Source: Megalopta genalis
Lineage: Eukaryota; Arthropoda; Insecta; Hymenoptera; Halictidae
Direction of reading: 5' to 3'
Assembly: GCF_051020955.1 (NCBI RefSeq)
Contig: NC_135013.1
Coordinates: 43,281,087 to 43,345,086 of the forward strand
DNA: 64,000 nt
Positions 47,984 through 61,090 of this stretch are shown here, piece after piece. The stretch's first letter is position 1. The number at the start of each line of letters is the position of its first letter. The position numbers and the translations under genes were made by a program. A model generated the notes under the pieces. The model did no database searches, had not been told where the DNA came from, and saw nothing but the letters and a program-made list of their open reading frames with translations.

Positions 47984-49471
47984 GTTCCTGTTATCCCCTC
48001 GTGACATTACAATAACATCGCATAAATACATAGATACATTATTTTGACAGATCTAAAGCCTAGTTTTTCGTACTGTTACTATTGCTTTGTCCCTGGTTAG
48101 TAGTTGCTGCGTTATTTCTCGTGTTCTTTTTTACTCATTCGGATTAAAGCAAACAGAGAGTAAACGTAAAAAGAGGCAACGAGTGACTACAGAGAGAATG
48201 CAAGGCGTGGCGTCACATGGGACTTGTTGTACATTTCCCAGTAGGTAGTATACAACGTGACGTGTTTTGTGTCAGTGTCGCAGGTAGTAAGCTACTGTGA
48301 CAGTTTTCTTTTATCATAGGTTCGTTGCAGAAAATAATAAGTACGCTGCGGATATTTATGGTAATTTTATATGACAAATTGTGCAAAATATACGCAGAAT
48401 ATATAAACAAAATATATATAAAATATATGCAAAATATGTATAAAATATATATAAAATATATCTGAAATTTATTGGAAATAATACAAGAGACTGCAAACAA
48501 TAGTTGTAGAATATTTATCGCTAGTACTTTGCATTAAAATTTTCATTACAATAATTTTTTCTATGTTTTTAATTGTTAATTGGAACCTTTTATCAGATAA
48601 AGTTAATATTTATATGCTGTAAATGTTTTCTCATCATCAAAAGTTGTGTTGTGAGCGTATTTCTACTTTCCTCAGTATTATGCATTTTAGGCTCAAAAAA
48701 TAAAAAAGCAAGGAAACACTGCTAACACCGAGAACTCGTGATCCGAACATTGAGTATTAATATCCAGAAAGTCGAAAGGTAAAATTAATTGATACTGATT
48801 TTCTGCGTGAAATTATTGGATTAAATATATACTCACGATACGTAGACAAAATTAATATGCGTTACAACTCGACGTATTAATTTTGAAATGAAGAGTTAAT
48901 GAAGTTTATCTAAATACTGCATCGATTTTAGATTGATGGTAATAACTCGACGCGGTTGCTGCGTTCAATGCAGATATGGTGTTACGCTGCGCGTACATTA
49001 ATACGTGTCACAGTTTAATATTACTGTGGTGCCATTTAATGTTATCCAAAGAGTAATTATTTATTTAATGTCAATACACATTATTTTTCAGTAGAAATAT
49101 TATTATGAATTTAATTAATATATACACGAATACTATATTGTTTCTTCATCTCCTTTCTTAAACTTCATTCGTGTAACTACAAATCATCGAATCTATAAAC
49201 TCAATTAATTATATTACATTAGACTTCCTAAATTATGTGGAAAATTTCAAAATAGATTATAATACTACATATATATATATGAATAAAGACGTATACACTC
49301 GTGCACGAAAGTACAATTTTAACGTTCAACTTTTGAAATATGTCCATCGTTACACATATATGGCATATTACATCAAATGCTTCAACCGAACATGCGCATT
49401 TCATAAGTTCGAATTATTAGTTGAATGTTAAAATTATTGTAAGCGTTCGAATACGTTCATGTATGAGTGAA

Positions 49472-49660
49472 GTGACCAATTGCTGTGCTTTTGGTTTGTT
49501 TTCAGGCATAACTAACTTTATAGCTATTGAATAAAACATATTAAATTCCTGTATTCTCTTTTTTGTCTATTTTTGAATAAAATAATTTAATACATCTTAT
49601 TTGATAAATACAAAATTAATTATACCCGAAAACAAACCAAAGACACAACAATTGGTTACT
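49472..49660. mobile_element. Palindromic MITE family D, 189 bp
   Basis: AGTGACCAATTGCTGTGCTT at the left mirrors AACAATTGGTTACT at the right, and the arms (TTTGGTTTGTTTTCAGGCAT with ATACCCGAAAACAAACCAAA) pair along most of the length. One arm recurs at 59695-59770 in intron 4. Confidence 0.8.
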
Positions 49661-50489
49661 CCACAGTTACCGGCTTCACTGCCCTATAATATCCGTAAAT
49701 TACTTATCATTCACTCTGCGTTCACATTCTGCTTGTTTACCTACATAAATCCAAGAAGATAATGTATTTTGATTCACATGGTCTACCGTTGGCTCTTTAT
49801 TGCGGTTTCGCGATACAACCACCACGTTGCGTTGCAGCGATTACATCGCATTGTGGTATTAAAGCATCAGAGATGTAGTTCGTGATATGCAGCATTATAG
49901 AAGTAACATTTCCCTGTTTTCGCTCAGATCAGATTATAATACTCTTAATGATGCAGTATTAAGTTATATTATTATTTTCTGCTTTACGAATTCTGAATAT
50001 TTATGCTGTACTTACAATTATTAAATATGATAATTGATTCTATATTATTGTTTTTCGGTTTCTGTCTCTCCAATGGCTCAAATCGTGTACATTATTCATT
50101 AAAATTTGTATTAAATTGAATTTATTTATTTTATTTATTATTAATGAATATAATAATTAATATACATAGATAGATTGTTGTAGTTCTAATTTTTGAAAAA
50201 ACTACAGAATTATTTAAAAATATATTGGATTACAGTCGATACAAATTGCAATGTTTAAACGAAACACAAAACTTCCATGTGACAGAATATGGTAAACTTA
50301 TGCTGCGGGGACAGTAAACGATCACTGTCATTATAAACAGTCAACCATCTGCTATGCTCGAGATAGAATTTCTCACAACATTGATGAATATATTTCGAAA
50401 GTTCAATCGTTCGAAATAAGTAGCAAGTGCACATCTTTTTGTTGTTCCACCTGTTTTTTGTACATCTATGCGTGCATATATATTTCCCT

Positions 50490-50490
<1 letters not shown>

Positions 50491-50530
<40 letters not shown>

Positions 50531-50590
50531 CCTCTCTCTTCTATGTGTGTATCTCTCTCTCTCTCTCTCTGTATGCGTGTGTATCCGTGC
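50491..50590. repeat. (CT)n and (GT)n microsatellites
   Basis: A CT run with few interruptions (50491-50570) is followed by a short GTGTGT-rich run. The serine/leucine and arginine/glutamate repeat frames here are artefacts. Confidence 0.95.
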
Positions 50591-51129
50591 GTGTGTGTCG
50601 TTGTTTGCATTTTTTATATAAGATATACAGATTTGTTGTACCACACATTAGCTACACAAATGTGACTACAGACAAATATGAATAGACAAATTTCATACGT
50701 ATTGGAGTGATGCAGGAGTCCGATGGGATAATCGCAGTTTTATCTCATAAAGACATTTTTATGCATTTTATATCACCCCGGAGTTCTCTCTACTCTTTCT
50801 TTTCCAAATGTGTATACTAAATTTTTCTTATTTAATTAAACATTTCATTCTATATATCGTTTCTTTTCATATAGTGCTAAATTGAAGAAATATTTCATAT
50901 TTCGTTTAATATAAAATATTCAATTTAATAAAGAATATCAAAGTATACATCTTCCTTAACCAGGTAGCTGTTTCGAGGAATATACTCAACGAAAACAGTT
51001 AACTAGTTAAAAGTTGCATATAAAAAAAGAAAGAGAAAATCACAATATAATGTGAAACACATACGTAACAAGCATCTCTTTTCGAAAAAAAATTGCGCTT
51101 AATACGAAGGACATGGACTATGCATCAGC

Positions 51130-51560
51130 TCAATATCCATCCCATCATTTGCGACCTCTTTGGGGTTAAGTGAGCTCGTGTGAGCGAGTGGAGACGAAAG
51201 CTTTGATGTAAAGCCGATGATTCTGCGTCCGAAATGTCGGGGTGGAAAATTCGTGTCTATGATAGCCATCTTACCAAAGTGACACGAGGGTAAGATGGTG
51301 TCAAGTTGAAGCCCTTATCTAAGGTCCCAACGAAGCGTCGCTTCGCGGGAGTAGAAAGTTGCTACTTTGAATAACCACCTTACCAAGAAGACAAGAGGGT
51401 AAAGGGTGTTCTTGATCGAAGGTGACGATCCTAATGGACCGTAAATGATAGAGATACGACATCCTGAACAAAATATAATATACACTACAGGTTTGTTTCG
51501 CGCTCGAGACGATAATCGTTTCTGCTGGCTTTGAGCGTAGACAGAGGTTTCTGATGATAA
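51130..51560. other. Intron 2 island with paired stem-loops
   Basis: GC is higher than around it. CCATCTTACC (51266-51275) and GGTAAGATGG (51289-51298) form a perfect 10 bp stem with a 13-base loop. A second similar hairpin lies 109 bases further on (CCACCTTACC at 51375, GGTAAAGGGTG at 51398) with a bulge. Loops share AAG then GACA then GAG spacing. Between them is CGAAGCGTCGCTTCG (51330), itself a hairpin. There is no long frame of known family on either strand. Confidence 0.5.
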
Positions 51561-51774
51561 GCTTGTGCATGACATTCAGTACGTTTTTGACTTGACTCGG
51601 ATGATACTACGTTGTGCACACACGAATAATTATTCTCTCATAGTAAGTATGCTTGATATATATTAGTACAGTTGAGTAATGAAACGAAAGCAGAATGTAG
51701 TTTGTATGACATGTTTTGGTCAGGACCACCAGTGAGCAACTTATTGAACACCCTGTATACTAAAAAGTTTCTTC

Positions 51775-52608
51775 ACAATGTAGAGTATATCCCAGAACAT
51801 TTGTCACACCCGGAAGGCAGTGTTTCCTGAGGTGATTCGAAGTCTCTTTTTCATCAGCGAAAATGTTAGTTGCGGCTTCGTTGACACATTAAGTGCCGAA
51901 TCAATTCCAAAAATGCCCACAATGTTTAATTAACACATGTTTAATTAATTAATACTTTGACTACCACGCCAACAATCTTTAACATTTCATAAAATTAAAA
52001 TATCTTATTTAATTAAATCAAAATTACGAAGTAAATTTTTATGACGTCAATTACTCTCTTTTCCCACATTCGTATACTCTGCGAATCTTAATAAAGTTAG
52101 GAAAACATAATATAGATTAGCGAAAGAATTAATTTTCAAATCAGAATAAATCATTCCGACACCCACATATAGGAGACACGACAATGAAAGCGTTAATGAA
52201 AATGAAATTAGAAAGATAAAATTTACATTCGAGAGAATTAACTTCACTCTTTTGTGTATTAAAGACCCTAATAACATTCAGATTATTCCTTATATTATAA
52301 TAAGAAAGGATTTTAAAACGCAGTTAAAAATTAGTATCACGGCACTCAACGTGTTAACGAATTATAAACGAAACATGCAGTCCAATCAGAGAACGGATAT
52401 ACCTTCACGGTCAATGCTGTGTCCAGCTAGCTATCGCGTCAGAACGCACCAGCTGTTCTTGCTCTCTGATTGGTCCGTGTTTCTTTATTAATAACTCGTT
52501 AACGAATCCGCCGAGAATATTTTCGCAAAGGAAAACGTTACGTCAAATCGTCTCAGGAATCACCTCTTTCACCAAGTAACAAGAATAAAGAACGCTCTGT
52601 GAAGAAAA
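51775..52608. mobile_element. Foldback element of the family A type carrying an insertion
   Basis: The left arm (about 51775-51900, with CAGCGAAAATGTTAGTTGCG) mirrors the right arm (about 52420-52608, with CGTTAACGAATCCGCCGAGA). The right arm shares GATTGGTCCGTGTTTCTTTA and TTTTCGCAAAGGAAAACGTT with the giant palindrome at 4.5-6.4 kb. The middle (51957-52180) is a copy of the dispersed repeat seen at 4222-4470, probably a nested insertion. Confidence 0.65.
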
Positions 52609-52917
52609 CACCTTTTCTTTACGAAAGTGAACATAGTGTGTCGAAAAACTTTGATATCACAGAAACGACAGTAATTCGTTGTGAATCTATAAGACAGAAA
52701 TGTGAAGTAAAAATTGTTCTTGTTGGGTTACAATTTGGCTAAATTATCTACTTATTATTTAGGTTTTATTATATATTAATTTATGTATTTACTATCAATT
52801 CTTCTAGCATTTATTAGAAGAAACTGTCGATAGAAGTAATTGTGAAAATCTCACATGAGATAATTTTATTGTACATTTTCGTGTTCCATTTGCATAGAGA
52901 AAAGTCTCCATTGTCTC

Positions 52918-53104
52918 AGACTGCGGATTTTTAGGGGAAATAAAAATTGTTTTTATTAATTGCAAGTTACAGGAGTTACACAAGCAGACCTATTTTTCTG
53001 AAGTTGAACATAATACAACTGTATTTTGAAATTCTACAAACGTTTCTACTGTTTTCCATTCGATATACTAATTTTTCTTATTAATGCATAAAATCCGCAG
53101 TCTA
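52918..53104. mobile_element. MITE family B copy just upstream of exon 3
   Basis: AGACTGCGGATTTTTAGGGG mirrors TGCATAAAATCCGCAGTCT, about 187 bp, ending about 250 bases before the exon 3 acceptor. Confidence 0.75.
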
Positions 53105-53353
53105 GTGATTATATCATGATTTTCAATGCTCCCTGTACATGCTAGGTACACTTATAGCTGTCTCCCTTTTCTGTGTATTCTATTTGTGTTATCATTATCC
53201 ATCGTATGCGTACAAATTGCAATTGTCGATACATGAGAAAGTGTGGACCTAATTTTCCTTGTGGATAACGAATTCTAATAACTTTGCAATAATACTGTTA
53301 TCATTATAACGAGTATAAAAATCGAAACGCAATGGCAAGATGGTTAGTTACAG

Positions 53354-53493
53354 GGTGGTGGCGGTGGTTGCTGGAAATAGCGAAGCGGTAACGTTGAGCG
53401 GACTCAAAGCTGACACTCAGTACCAACTGACCGTCACTGCCACCAAAGCTGGCGTAAAATATCGAAGTCGACCAATCGTCTTCCGTACACTAG
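53354..53493 (+). CDS. FN3-domain protein, exon 3 (second half of FN3 domain)
   Basis: The acceptor GGTTAGTTACAG is pyrimidine-poor but in the right place. The donor TAG/GTAAGTA is near consensus. Joined to exon 2 the frame reads DAR then VVAVVAGNSEAVTLSGLKAD and TQYQLTVTATKAG, ending IVFRTL. These are the E to G strands of FN3: the L-x-GLK-x-x-T-x-Y-x-L-x-V-x-A signature and the final R-T pair. With exon 2 this makes one complete FN3 domain of about 88 residues. Incoming phase is 2 and outgoing phase is 1. Codons are GC-richer than the flanking intron. Confidence 0.9.
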
Positions 53494-53499
53494 GTAAGT

Positions 53500-55990
53500 A
53501 AACTTTTTTTTTTAACGAAGTCACTTTTGCTTCATTTTATACTATTGGATTGATGCACATGAAATGTCGGATTTTGTTCATTTCGATCGCGAAATTATAA
53601 TAGCCACAGTTTCAAATCAATTTATATTATTGTTATAAAATTTTATGAATTACTTATAGAGTTAATAGAATTTAGTATGATTAAAGATATGATTAGTCAC
53701 TGGAACTTTCGATTTTCCTATAGGTAAAACAGTATCTTGTAAACATAAAGAAATCATTATATTCGAAATATATTAACACAAATCAGCGTTTATTTCTCAG
53801 GAACATATCCAAAGATTTTTGAACTACTAGATCTAATCTTGATTATTTGCGAATTCGAATTTAATATGGCGATTTTGTAATCTGACGCACTTGCATACTA
53901 ATTTAGTTGATTGAGAAGTGTTGTTTACGTTGATAAAAATTTTTGGTGCACAGTTTGGTGCACGTAAAATGTCGGATTTCGTTCAGGCGTACAAGTTTCT
54001 TCTACTGGTTTTGATTTTCATTTCTGTTTCTCGCATTATCTTTTGTATCGAGAGTAATATCTTCTTGAAGAAAGTTTTATGGGTTCAAACCCTATTAAGA
54101 AGTTGATAGTAAGTAGTAATTCTGTTTTTACGTATGGTGAATATAATCGTAAATTTTAAATCGTTACTTTTTAGTTAATAGAAAATAAGTAAAGAACACA
54201 TAATCGTTACCATATGGAAACAACTGATAGCTAAATCAAGGAAACCGAGTAATTGGATTTCCAACAAAGTAATACGAATCGAAAGGAAACGAGACCCCAA
54301 GTAATGCAATAAGACACAAAACAAATTATACCTCATCGAAGGATGAACAAAGATGCTTGAAAGGAGGACAGTTACGACGTGGAATGTATTTTCTACTGTC
54401 ATTTGTAACCTGAAGCCCACGAAAGAATGGCTCAAATGCTTAGAAAGTAGAGATTGGACTCACGTACAAGGTGTCAAGAAAATAATCGTCGCCTGTTCGG
54501 GATACAAAATAAAATTGTTCAATTACTTCATTACATGAGCATGTTCAAGTCGTCATGAAAATATAAAGTTCTATCAAAGGTACATTATTTTTCAAAATAT
54601 ACGATTACAATGTTGAGGATCCTTATTCAGTTACGAGAAAATTTTTTAGGTCTGCGATGTTGGAAAGCCAAAGGCCTCATAAGAGAGCCTCATACACTAG
54701 GCACATTATGGTCAATAAACTAGTTAGAAAAGTGCAACCTGTCGTGAAGACTGGGTTACGGAGACTACGGATAGTAACACCTGTTACAAATGATAACCAC
54801 AGTATTTTCTTACCACAGTATTCCTAGCCAATAGAATTTTCCTTTGCCAATTTTTATGGTGCTTTAACATTGCAGACCTAGAAGAAGATCTTTTAAAATA
54901 ACTTGAACTTGAAGATGTTTCTTTCCCAAAATAACTTAAACTGTTTTTCCTGAAAACCAGTGCTTTCAATATAATATGTAACAGAAATTTTCAGCGGCAT
55001 AAACAATCTTCTAAGGTGGTCATTTTACTTTCTATGCAGCATTTTGTGTAGGATCTCACCTCGAAACCTACTACTTTCCTGACACTGTGTATATATGCTG
55101 GAGATGATGAACAGACATGTTATGTCGAGCTGTCGAGAGATTACAAAGACGTTACTGTATTTCTGACGTGCACATTAATAGTTGCATTCCATTTTACTGC
55201 ATATAAGAGACAAGAGGCATGTTTTGTACTTTTCACGATCATTTTGAATTGTAAGGTACTACGATGAATTAATATTAACGTCACATCCGAAATTACTTGG
55301 ATCACGATATTCTCAGACAACGTTTATCTAATATGTAAAATATTTACAGAATTGATTCGTTTTACCAAAAGCAATCATTGTTGCGAAGTAATTAGAAATT
55401 AAGAAATTCATTTCCATACGCGATACTCCAGGATACAAGAAATCTTACTGTAAATGTCATTTCGATGTGACGTTTCTAAAATATCGATTCTTTTTCTTAA
55501 AGTGGACAACTACTTTTGATTTCAACACTTTCTTCAAATCAAATTATGTGGTAATAAATACTATGTAATTGGAATGTTATTTTATATCCTTCCAAAGATT
55601 AACATTTTCTGAGGTTTATGCGACTTAATATTTCATTTTTTATATTTGAATGCATTTTTGGGGGCTGAAGAGGTTATTATTTCTTTGAGATTTTTTGAAA
55701 TGAATGCTGTCTTGTATGATTAATTTTTTTGATTAATATATTGGAAATGCTGTTTTGAGTGAATTTATCTTTTTAGAGACTTTTGTGGGTTAACATTTGG
55801 AAATTTTTTGTAGGAACTAGAGTCCAAACCAAATTCAACTACTTGTTCTTACATTTTAAATGTTTTTCTTTTGAGAGGATATATTTCTGACGAATCACAA
55901 TCGATATTGAAAGCTTCGTAGCTTTCTTCTTGTAGAGCACGTGAAAATTAAATGATAATATCAACACTCCAACGTCAAGCAGATGTTATT
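53500..55990. other. Intron 3, first part, nothing recognised
   Basis: No extra exon was seen. GTGCACGTAAAATGTCGGAT (53964) is echoed in reverse at about 58220 and in part at 53557, so a diverged dispersed repeat may be present. Confidence 0.4.
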
Positions 55991-55995
55991 CTGCT

Positions 55996-56098
55996 GTTCT
56001 TTTATTTATATAGTTGATTTTAATGTGTATGTTCTTTTATTTATATAGTTGATTTTAATGTGTATGTTGATTTAATATATAGTTGACTTAATGTGTAT
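55996..56098. repeat. 35 bp tandem triplication
   Basis: Units begin at 55996, 56031 and about 56066. The first two (GTTCTTTTATTTATATAG then TTGATTTTAATGTGTAT) are identical by eye; the third has a short deletion and changes. Confidence 0.85.
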
Positions 56099-56099
56099 T

Positions 56100-59000
56100 C
56101 GTATATACAAATGAAAAACTCGAATAATATTTACGTGTTTAGTATGGAATAAATAAACAAGGCAATTATTAAAGTTAATAAAATATTAAAGTAAATAGAA
56201 AGAAATGGGAATTATTGTTTGTTACATTAACGTTGAACAACTTACCTAAAGTTCGCACAATTTCTTGGTCCTTGTACCAGAATGCTACTGGAAACGTACG
56301 CATATGCGACGATAACGTTACAACTGCAGAAATTTGTAACTACTACTAATCGACTTGTGATTTAGCGTTTGGAGGATGTTTGTGTCAAGTTAGTTTATAC
56401 GAGAATATGCGCATTGCGACAAACTGCTTCGTGGCTCTACTTATTTTCTTTTCATCTTGACTTCAATGCACGAAAACGCAATTTGGCTCCATAAACTTCA
56501 TCTGAAGATTTTATACTACATAAAAACGCTGTAATGTTCACTGATGCATTTTTGACGCTTCTTCATCGTGTGGTAGATGAGCGCAGTGTGCATCCAGCCT
56601 GAAACCACTTTTACAATTACCAACGTAAACTCTTTGGAGTTGATGTTGAAAGAAATGAAAACGAGGAGAGATAATTTACTTATTGTATTGACTGCAGAAA
56701 ATGCAAAATAAAAATGCATTAACTGAAAAATAACAGATATTACATGTATTGTTTAGTTTTATCTTATTATACTTTTAATAAATTATAAATGTTGCAATAG
56801 TATACTTTCTGTCTTTACTATTAGATATTTTACCTACTCATATTTATTATAAATACGGTATAAGAAATATATTTATTATAAATGAAATTCGGAGTTTAAT
56901 AATTGTACACACAAAAATTCGTCTCAGAAATGTTATTATTACAGCGCCGATATGTGTGCATTTATCGCATGTGCAGGTTTTTGAAATGCCAGAAAACGTA
57001 TGAAATGACGAAGTCTAATGTAACTTTTCTTTTCTTTCTACAATGAGTAATCTTTTAGTTGACAATAGTCTATTTAAGGTAGGAAACTTCTCTTTAACTA
57101 AAATTTTTGTAACATTGGTAAAATTAGTTATTACAGTATATAAAAATAAATAATATTTCATAACTTTAGAAATATAAATCAATGATTTTAATTTCTACAA
57201 AGTAGTATATAAAATGAATAAAATTTATCTATCTTTTTATTATGTACAATATTCTTGTAATATTCAATAACAAATCAAATAAACCTAATCGAAGCAAATA
57301 AAGTGAGAAGGTAAGCGTGCGCGTTTAGGAACCATACATTTTCTGACTGCTAGAAACCAACCCTGAGCTCAATATTCAGCAGTCGATAGCTGCAATCACC
57401 ATCATCGATTACGTGAATATTACGCAGCCGTTTTGTTCATACTAGTGACTCGTCTCAATGGACAGACTATAGTATATCACAGAAAGAACTTTCTATGACT
57501 GCCTTTATTTCATTAATATATATACAGTGTGCTTGTCAAACGATCACAAATTAGATTAAGAATATTAATTACATTTTTATTCTTATTTACACTATTGTTA
57601 CATCAATAACTATGAAACATTTTAATACGTTTCGAAAACACAAATTTCCTTCCAATGTAAACGTAATAATTATTTGTAAGTAAGTTTTGTACGGAAGATT
57701 TTTATCAGCGTGGTACGGTAAAAGCATTAGACCAATGTATAGAAAAGTTGCAGAAGTGCAGAAAGATGGTGCATACCTGGTCTATGATTATTATTCAATT
57801 TTAAACCACGATCACTGGATGTTAGCCATGTATTTATTCTCCACAAGTTCTTTCAAGATGTTATGCGCAACAGTTTCCAGACTTTCACGCAACTCGTTTT
57901 TCAAGGAAATATAGCCGGATTGGGGTTCCGCAAAGTGACGCTGCTCTTTCCTTTCATTTACAGAATTGTCGAGAAAACATTTGTTCCTATTGCGAGTGGT
58001 TTTGCAGCATTGATGCAAAGTTCGCATTGACTGGTATAAGAAAATTATATTAATTTGTAAAAAATTTTCGAAAAATTACTCAAAGAGCTGCAAAAATAAG
58101 CAATTCTATAAAACTTTTTTTTTTAAAAAAGTTGATCTTGTAATAGACAATCAAACTGTGCAATCAAAAATTTATGCGTGAAACAAGTATAATGGAGAAA
58201 CTTTTATGAATAAAGAAAATCCGATATTTTACGTGCACCACTTCAATATTTTTATAAGGGAATCTCAATCTTATTAATCGAGAATATTAGTATACAAGTT
58301 CATTAGATCACGAAATCAACGTATTAACATAATTTATTATTCGATCAGAAATTTCAGGCATTCGCGGTTCGGCATCATACGATTCTATGGAATGTTCCGA
58401 TTAGTATTGTTGGTATAGCAATCGCGACTTTCTGTTTTCGAATTAGTCGCATGTTATTATAGCTATAATTTCTGTCTAAAAAGATGGCGCTAAGTTTACT
58501 TTTAAATTAGAGTTCTCGTAAGTCCACTTTTCTTTGAAAATGAGTTAGCCAGTGCAAACACATCTTTATCATAGGATTTTTCGACTGATAAGTCAATATA
58601 ATAAATTTTTTTATAGATAAAATAAATATCAGCATTTATGTCGCCCACGGAATGACTAAATAAAATTGTTAAAAGGGAATTGTTTTTTCTAAAAATACAT
58701 TGACATTTTTCTTTTGTTTCTCTTTTGATTAACTTTATTTGTACGTCATCTTAGAATAAAACTTGTGTTTTGCATTACCAATAGTATTGTTATTTTTGTT
58801 ACAGGTAATTTGAAAAATCCTGATTTACCTCAATTTTTAAGCATATTGGAGATGCCAATATGTAGTTTAAGATGTATTCCTCTCTTTATGTAGCAGAGTT
58901 CTTTCCTTGCATATTTAAGTGTTTAAATCAATGAGTTCAATTCATAAATAAAACTAGATTCTTTTGTTTAACCCAACAAGCACTATTCAATTGCGCAAAA

Positions 59001-59160
59001 CGGAACCTGTAATGCAATGTAATTTTGTGTTTCATATGCGACCCAGTACGATATAGAATGTGATATTAAAATGAAATGATATAAGTGATATTAAAAAATG
59101 AATTGCGCTGAATGACGTTCATAGAACCGGTTAAAATAATAACGAAATGGTTAAATGTTT
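56100..59160. other. Intron 3, remainder, nothing firmly recognised
   Basis: A strip at 57690-58030 is less AT-rich, and its minus frame of 71 codons (containing SLKNELRESLETVAHNILKE) looks faintly protein-like, perhaps an old transposon or gene piece. No family was assigned. The remainder is AT-rich intron. Confidence 0.4.
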
Positions 59161-59163
59161 TAG

Positions 59164-59261
59164 AGCCGCCCCGAACATCCCCTCAACAGGATGCAGCGGT
59201 GACTGGCGGCCCTCTTCCTCCTTCCCCACCTTCTTCTGACCAACCACAGCACTATATACAG
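59164..59261 (+). CDS. FN3-domain protein, exon 4 (proline-rich linker)
   Basis: The acceptor AAATGTTTTAG precedes 59164 and the donor CAG/GTGAGTT follows 59261, which is near consensus. Joined to exon 3 the frame reads E then PPRTSPQQDAAVTGG, a run with two PP pairs (PLPPSPPSS) and QPQHYIQ, 33 codons in all ending in phase 0. It follows the FN3 domain directly and looks like a flexible, extracellular proline/serine/glutamine-rich linker. The rest of the protein (further domains, membrane segment or GPI signal) lies beyond 64000 and was not found. High GC against an AT-rich intron and perfect phase support it. Confidence 0.8.
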
Positions 59262-61090
59262 GTGAGTTGAAACATGCTAACGAGTATATGCTTGAAACAT
59301 TAGCTTCCGGTAACCAAATCTTTTCAAATAATACAGCAGGACCCTTTAAATCGTGAAATACACGTTTCGCGTGATACAGATCTCACGTTGTACGAATTTT
59401 TTAATATGACAAAGTAATATGCATTTTGTTTCATTTTATGACAGGAATATAAAATTTCTTTGTCTCATGTACGGAATAATTTTTTAATCTGAGTTATAGG
59501 GGGTCCTAATGTATTAAACAAGACTGTACGTCGCTGCAGTCGGTATCATATATTGTATGTTCAACTTAATCTTGTTTACTTTGTTAAACGAAATTTTAGT
59601 TTGCTACGTTAAGAGCCATATCGGCCACATATCGGTGACACTAAAGATCAATTTTTTTTACTCGTTCAGACATGGAACGTTGGGTGATCAATTGTTGACC
59701 AATTGCTTTTGATTTATTTTCGTGCATAATTAACTTTATATTTATCGAATAAGACATGTTAAATTTTTTTTATTGAAAAGTAAACAATAGAGAACAAAAA
59801 AATATTTCTATTATTTTATTACTTTAAAATTGTGTTGTACAAGTTGCATAACCTAAACATTGCAATCTAAATATATCTTTCAATAGTGGAATTTGACTAG
59901 TACGAATACGATGCAAAAAATGTAGTCTTCATTCATGGTCATTTTTTTCGGAATTTTCAAGGTTATCGACATCGACTTGCATATAAGTGTATATTTTTTT
60001 ATTGCATCGTGTAGCATATTACTGCATTCATCTCTAAGTATTGGGATACCGACAGAAATTAATTTCACGTTTCGTTTTCATATTTTGAGTCAAAGGTCAT
60101 TTCAAGATCAAGGTATTTTAGCGAACGTATTTTAGCGTCAGATAAAAAGTATGTGCAATAAAAAATATATGCACTTATATGAAAATTAACATCGAGCACC
60201 TTGAAGAATGTCCTCAAAAAAGCTACCATTGGAGAAAATATTTAGGCAAAACATACAGATGGACCACCGTGTATTAAACCACAATGAAACATTTCGTAAT
60301 AACTTCGTAACTAATTGTACAGACTGAAAAACAATGACATTATGTTTCGATCTGTATTTGTAACACGAACACCCTGAAACTGTCTATGTACTATCTCGTA
60401 GAGGTCACTTCGTGCGTTTCAAACTCTACGGCGCCACATCATTTATTAATGACTGATAGAACTCTATCTTAGAACTATTACACCACACCTGCTTCATTCT
60501 CACATACGGAGCGAGTTAAATTACTCGCGAACTGTTTGTTATACGTAAAAAACAAGAACAGTATGGTATCAAGGCGGACTTAAAGAAAAGAAATTGCTTT
60601 ATTTTTATATTTTTTTTACGTTGAACTATAAAACACCGTTACCATTCTAATATTGATCAATTTTGACCCTGCATATAGAGTGTTCATTTGAAAACTTTAA
60701 ATCTAAATATCTCGAGAAGATATTTTTATTTATTTTTTTGTTGTTGATCGCTATGAAGATTATTTTGTTACTTCAAATGTGACATCTTGTAAATGGGACA
60801 CCGTGTTAACTGTTGTATCACAATGTGTGATTGTTCACACATTTAATTGATAACAATCACAAATTAATTTTTGTCTGCACTATTAAATATATACAGTGGC
60901 CACTTTAACGTAGCTTACTTGACGATGTCTGAAACATTGACTCCATAAATTACAATTAGTTTGAGTGACAACAAAAATAGTTCACTTTTTAGCTGTTCCA
61001 TTTGTGTCTAGAACGAAAATCGAAACAATGCATTTTGTAGATCTCGATATAGTATACATGCAAAAAAAGTCGGCTTACGTTGTTGTGAGT

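Noticed and set aside
50255..50685. Serine/leucine-rich and arginine/glutamate-rich open frames
   Set aside because: They are translations of the CT/GA microsatellite.
53918..54106. 62-codon frame with a hydrophobic middle in intron 3
   Set aside because: It overlaps a dispersed-repeat-like word (GTGCACGTAAAATGTCGGAT), has no splice sites and resembles no known family.
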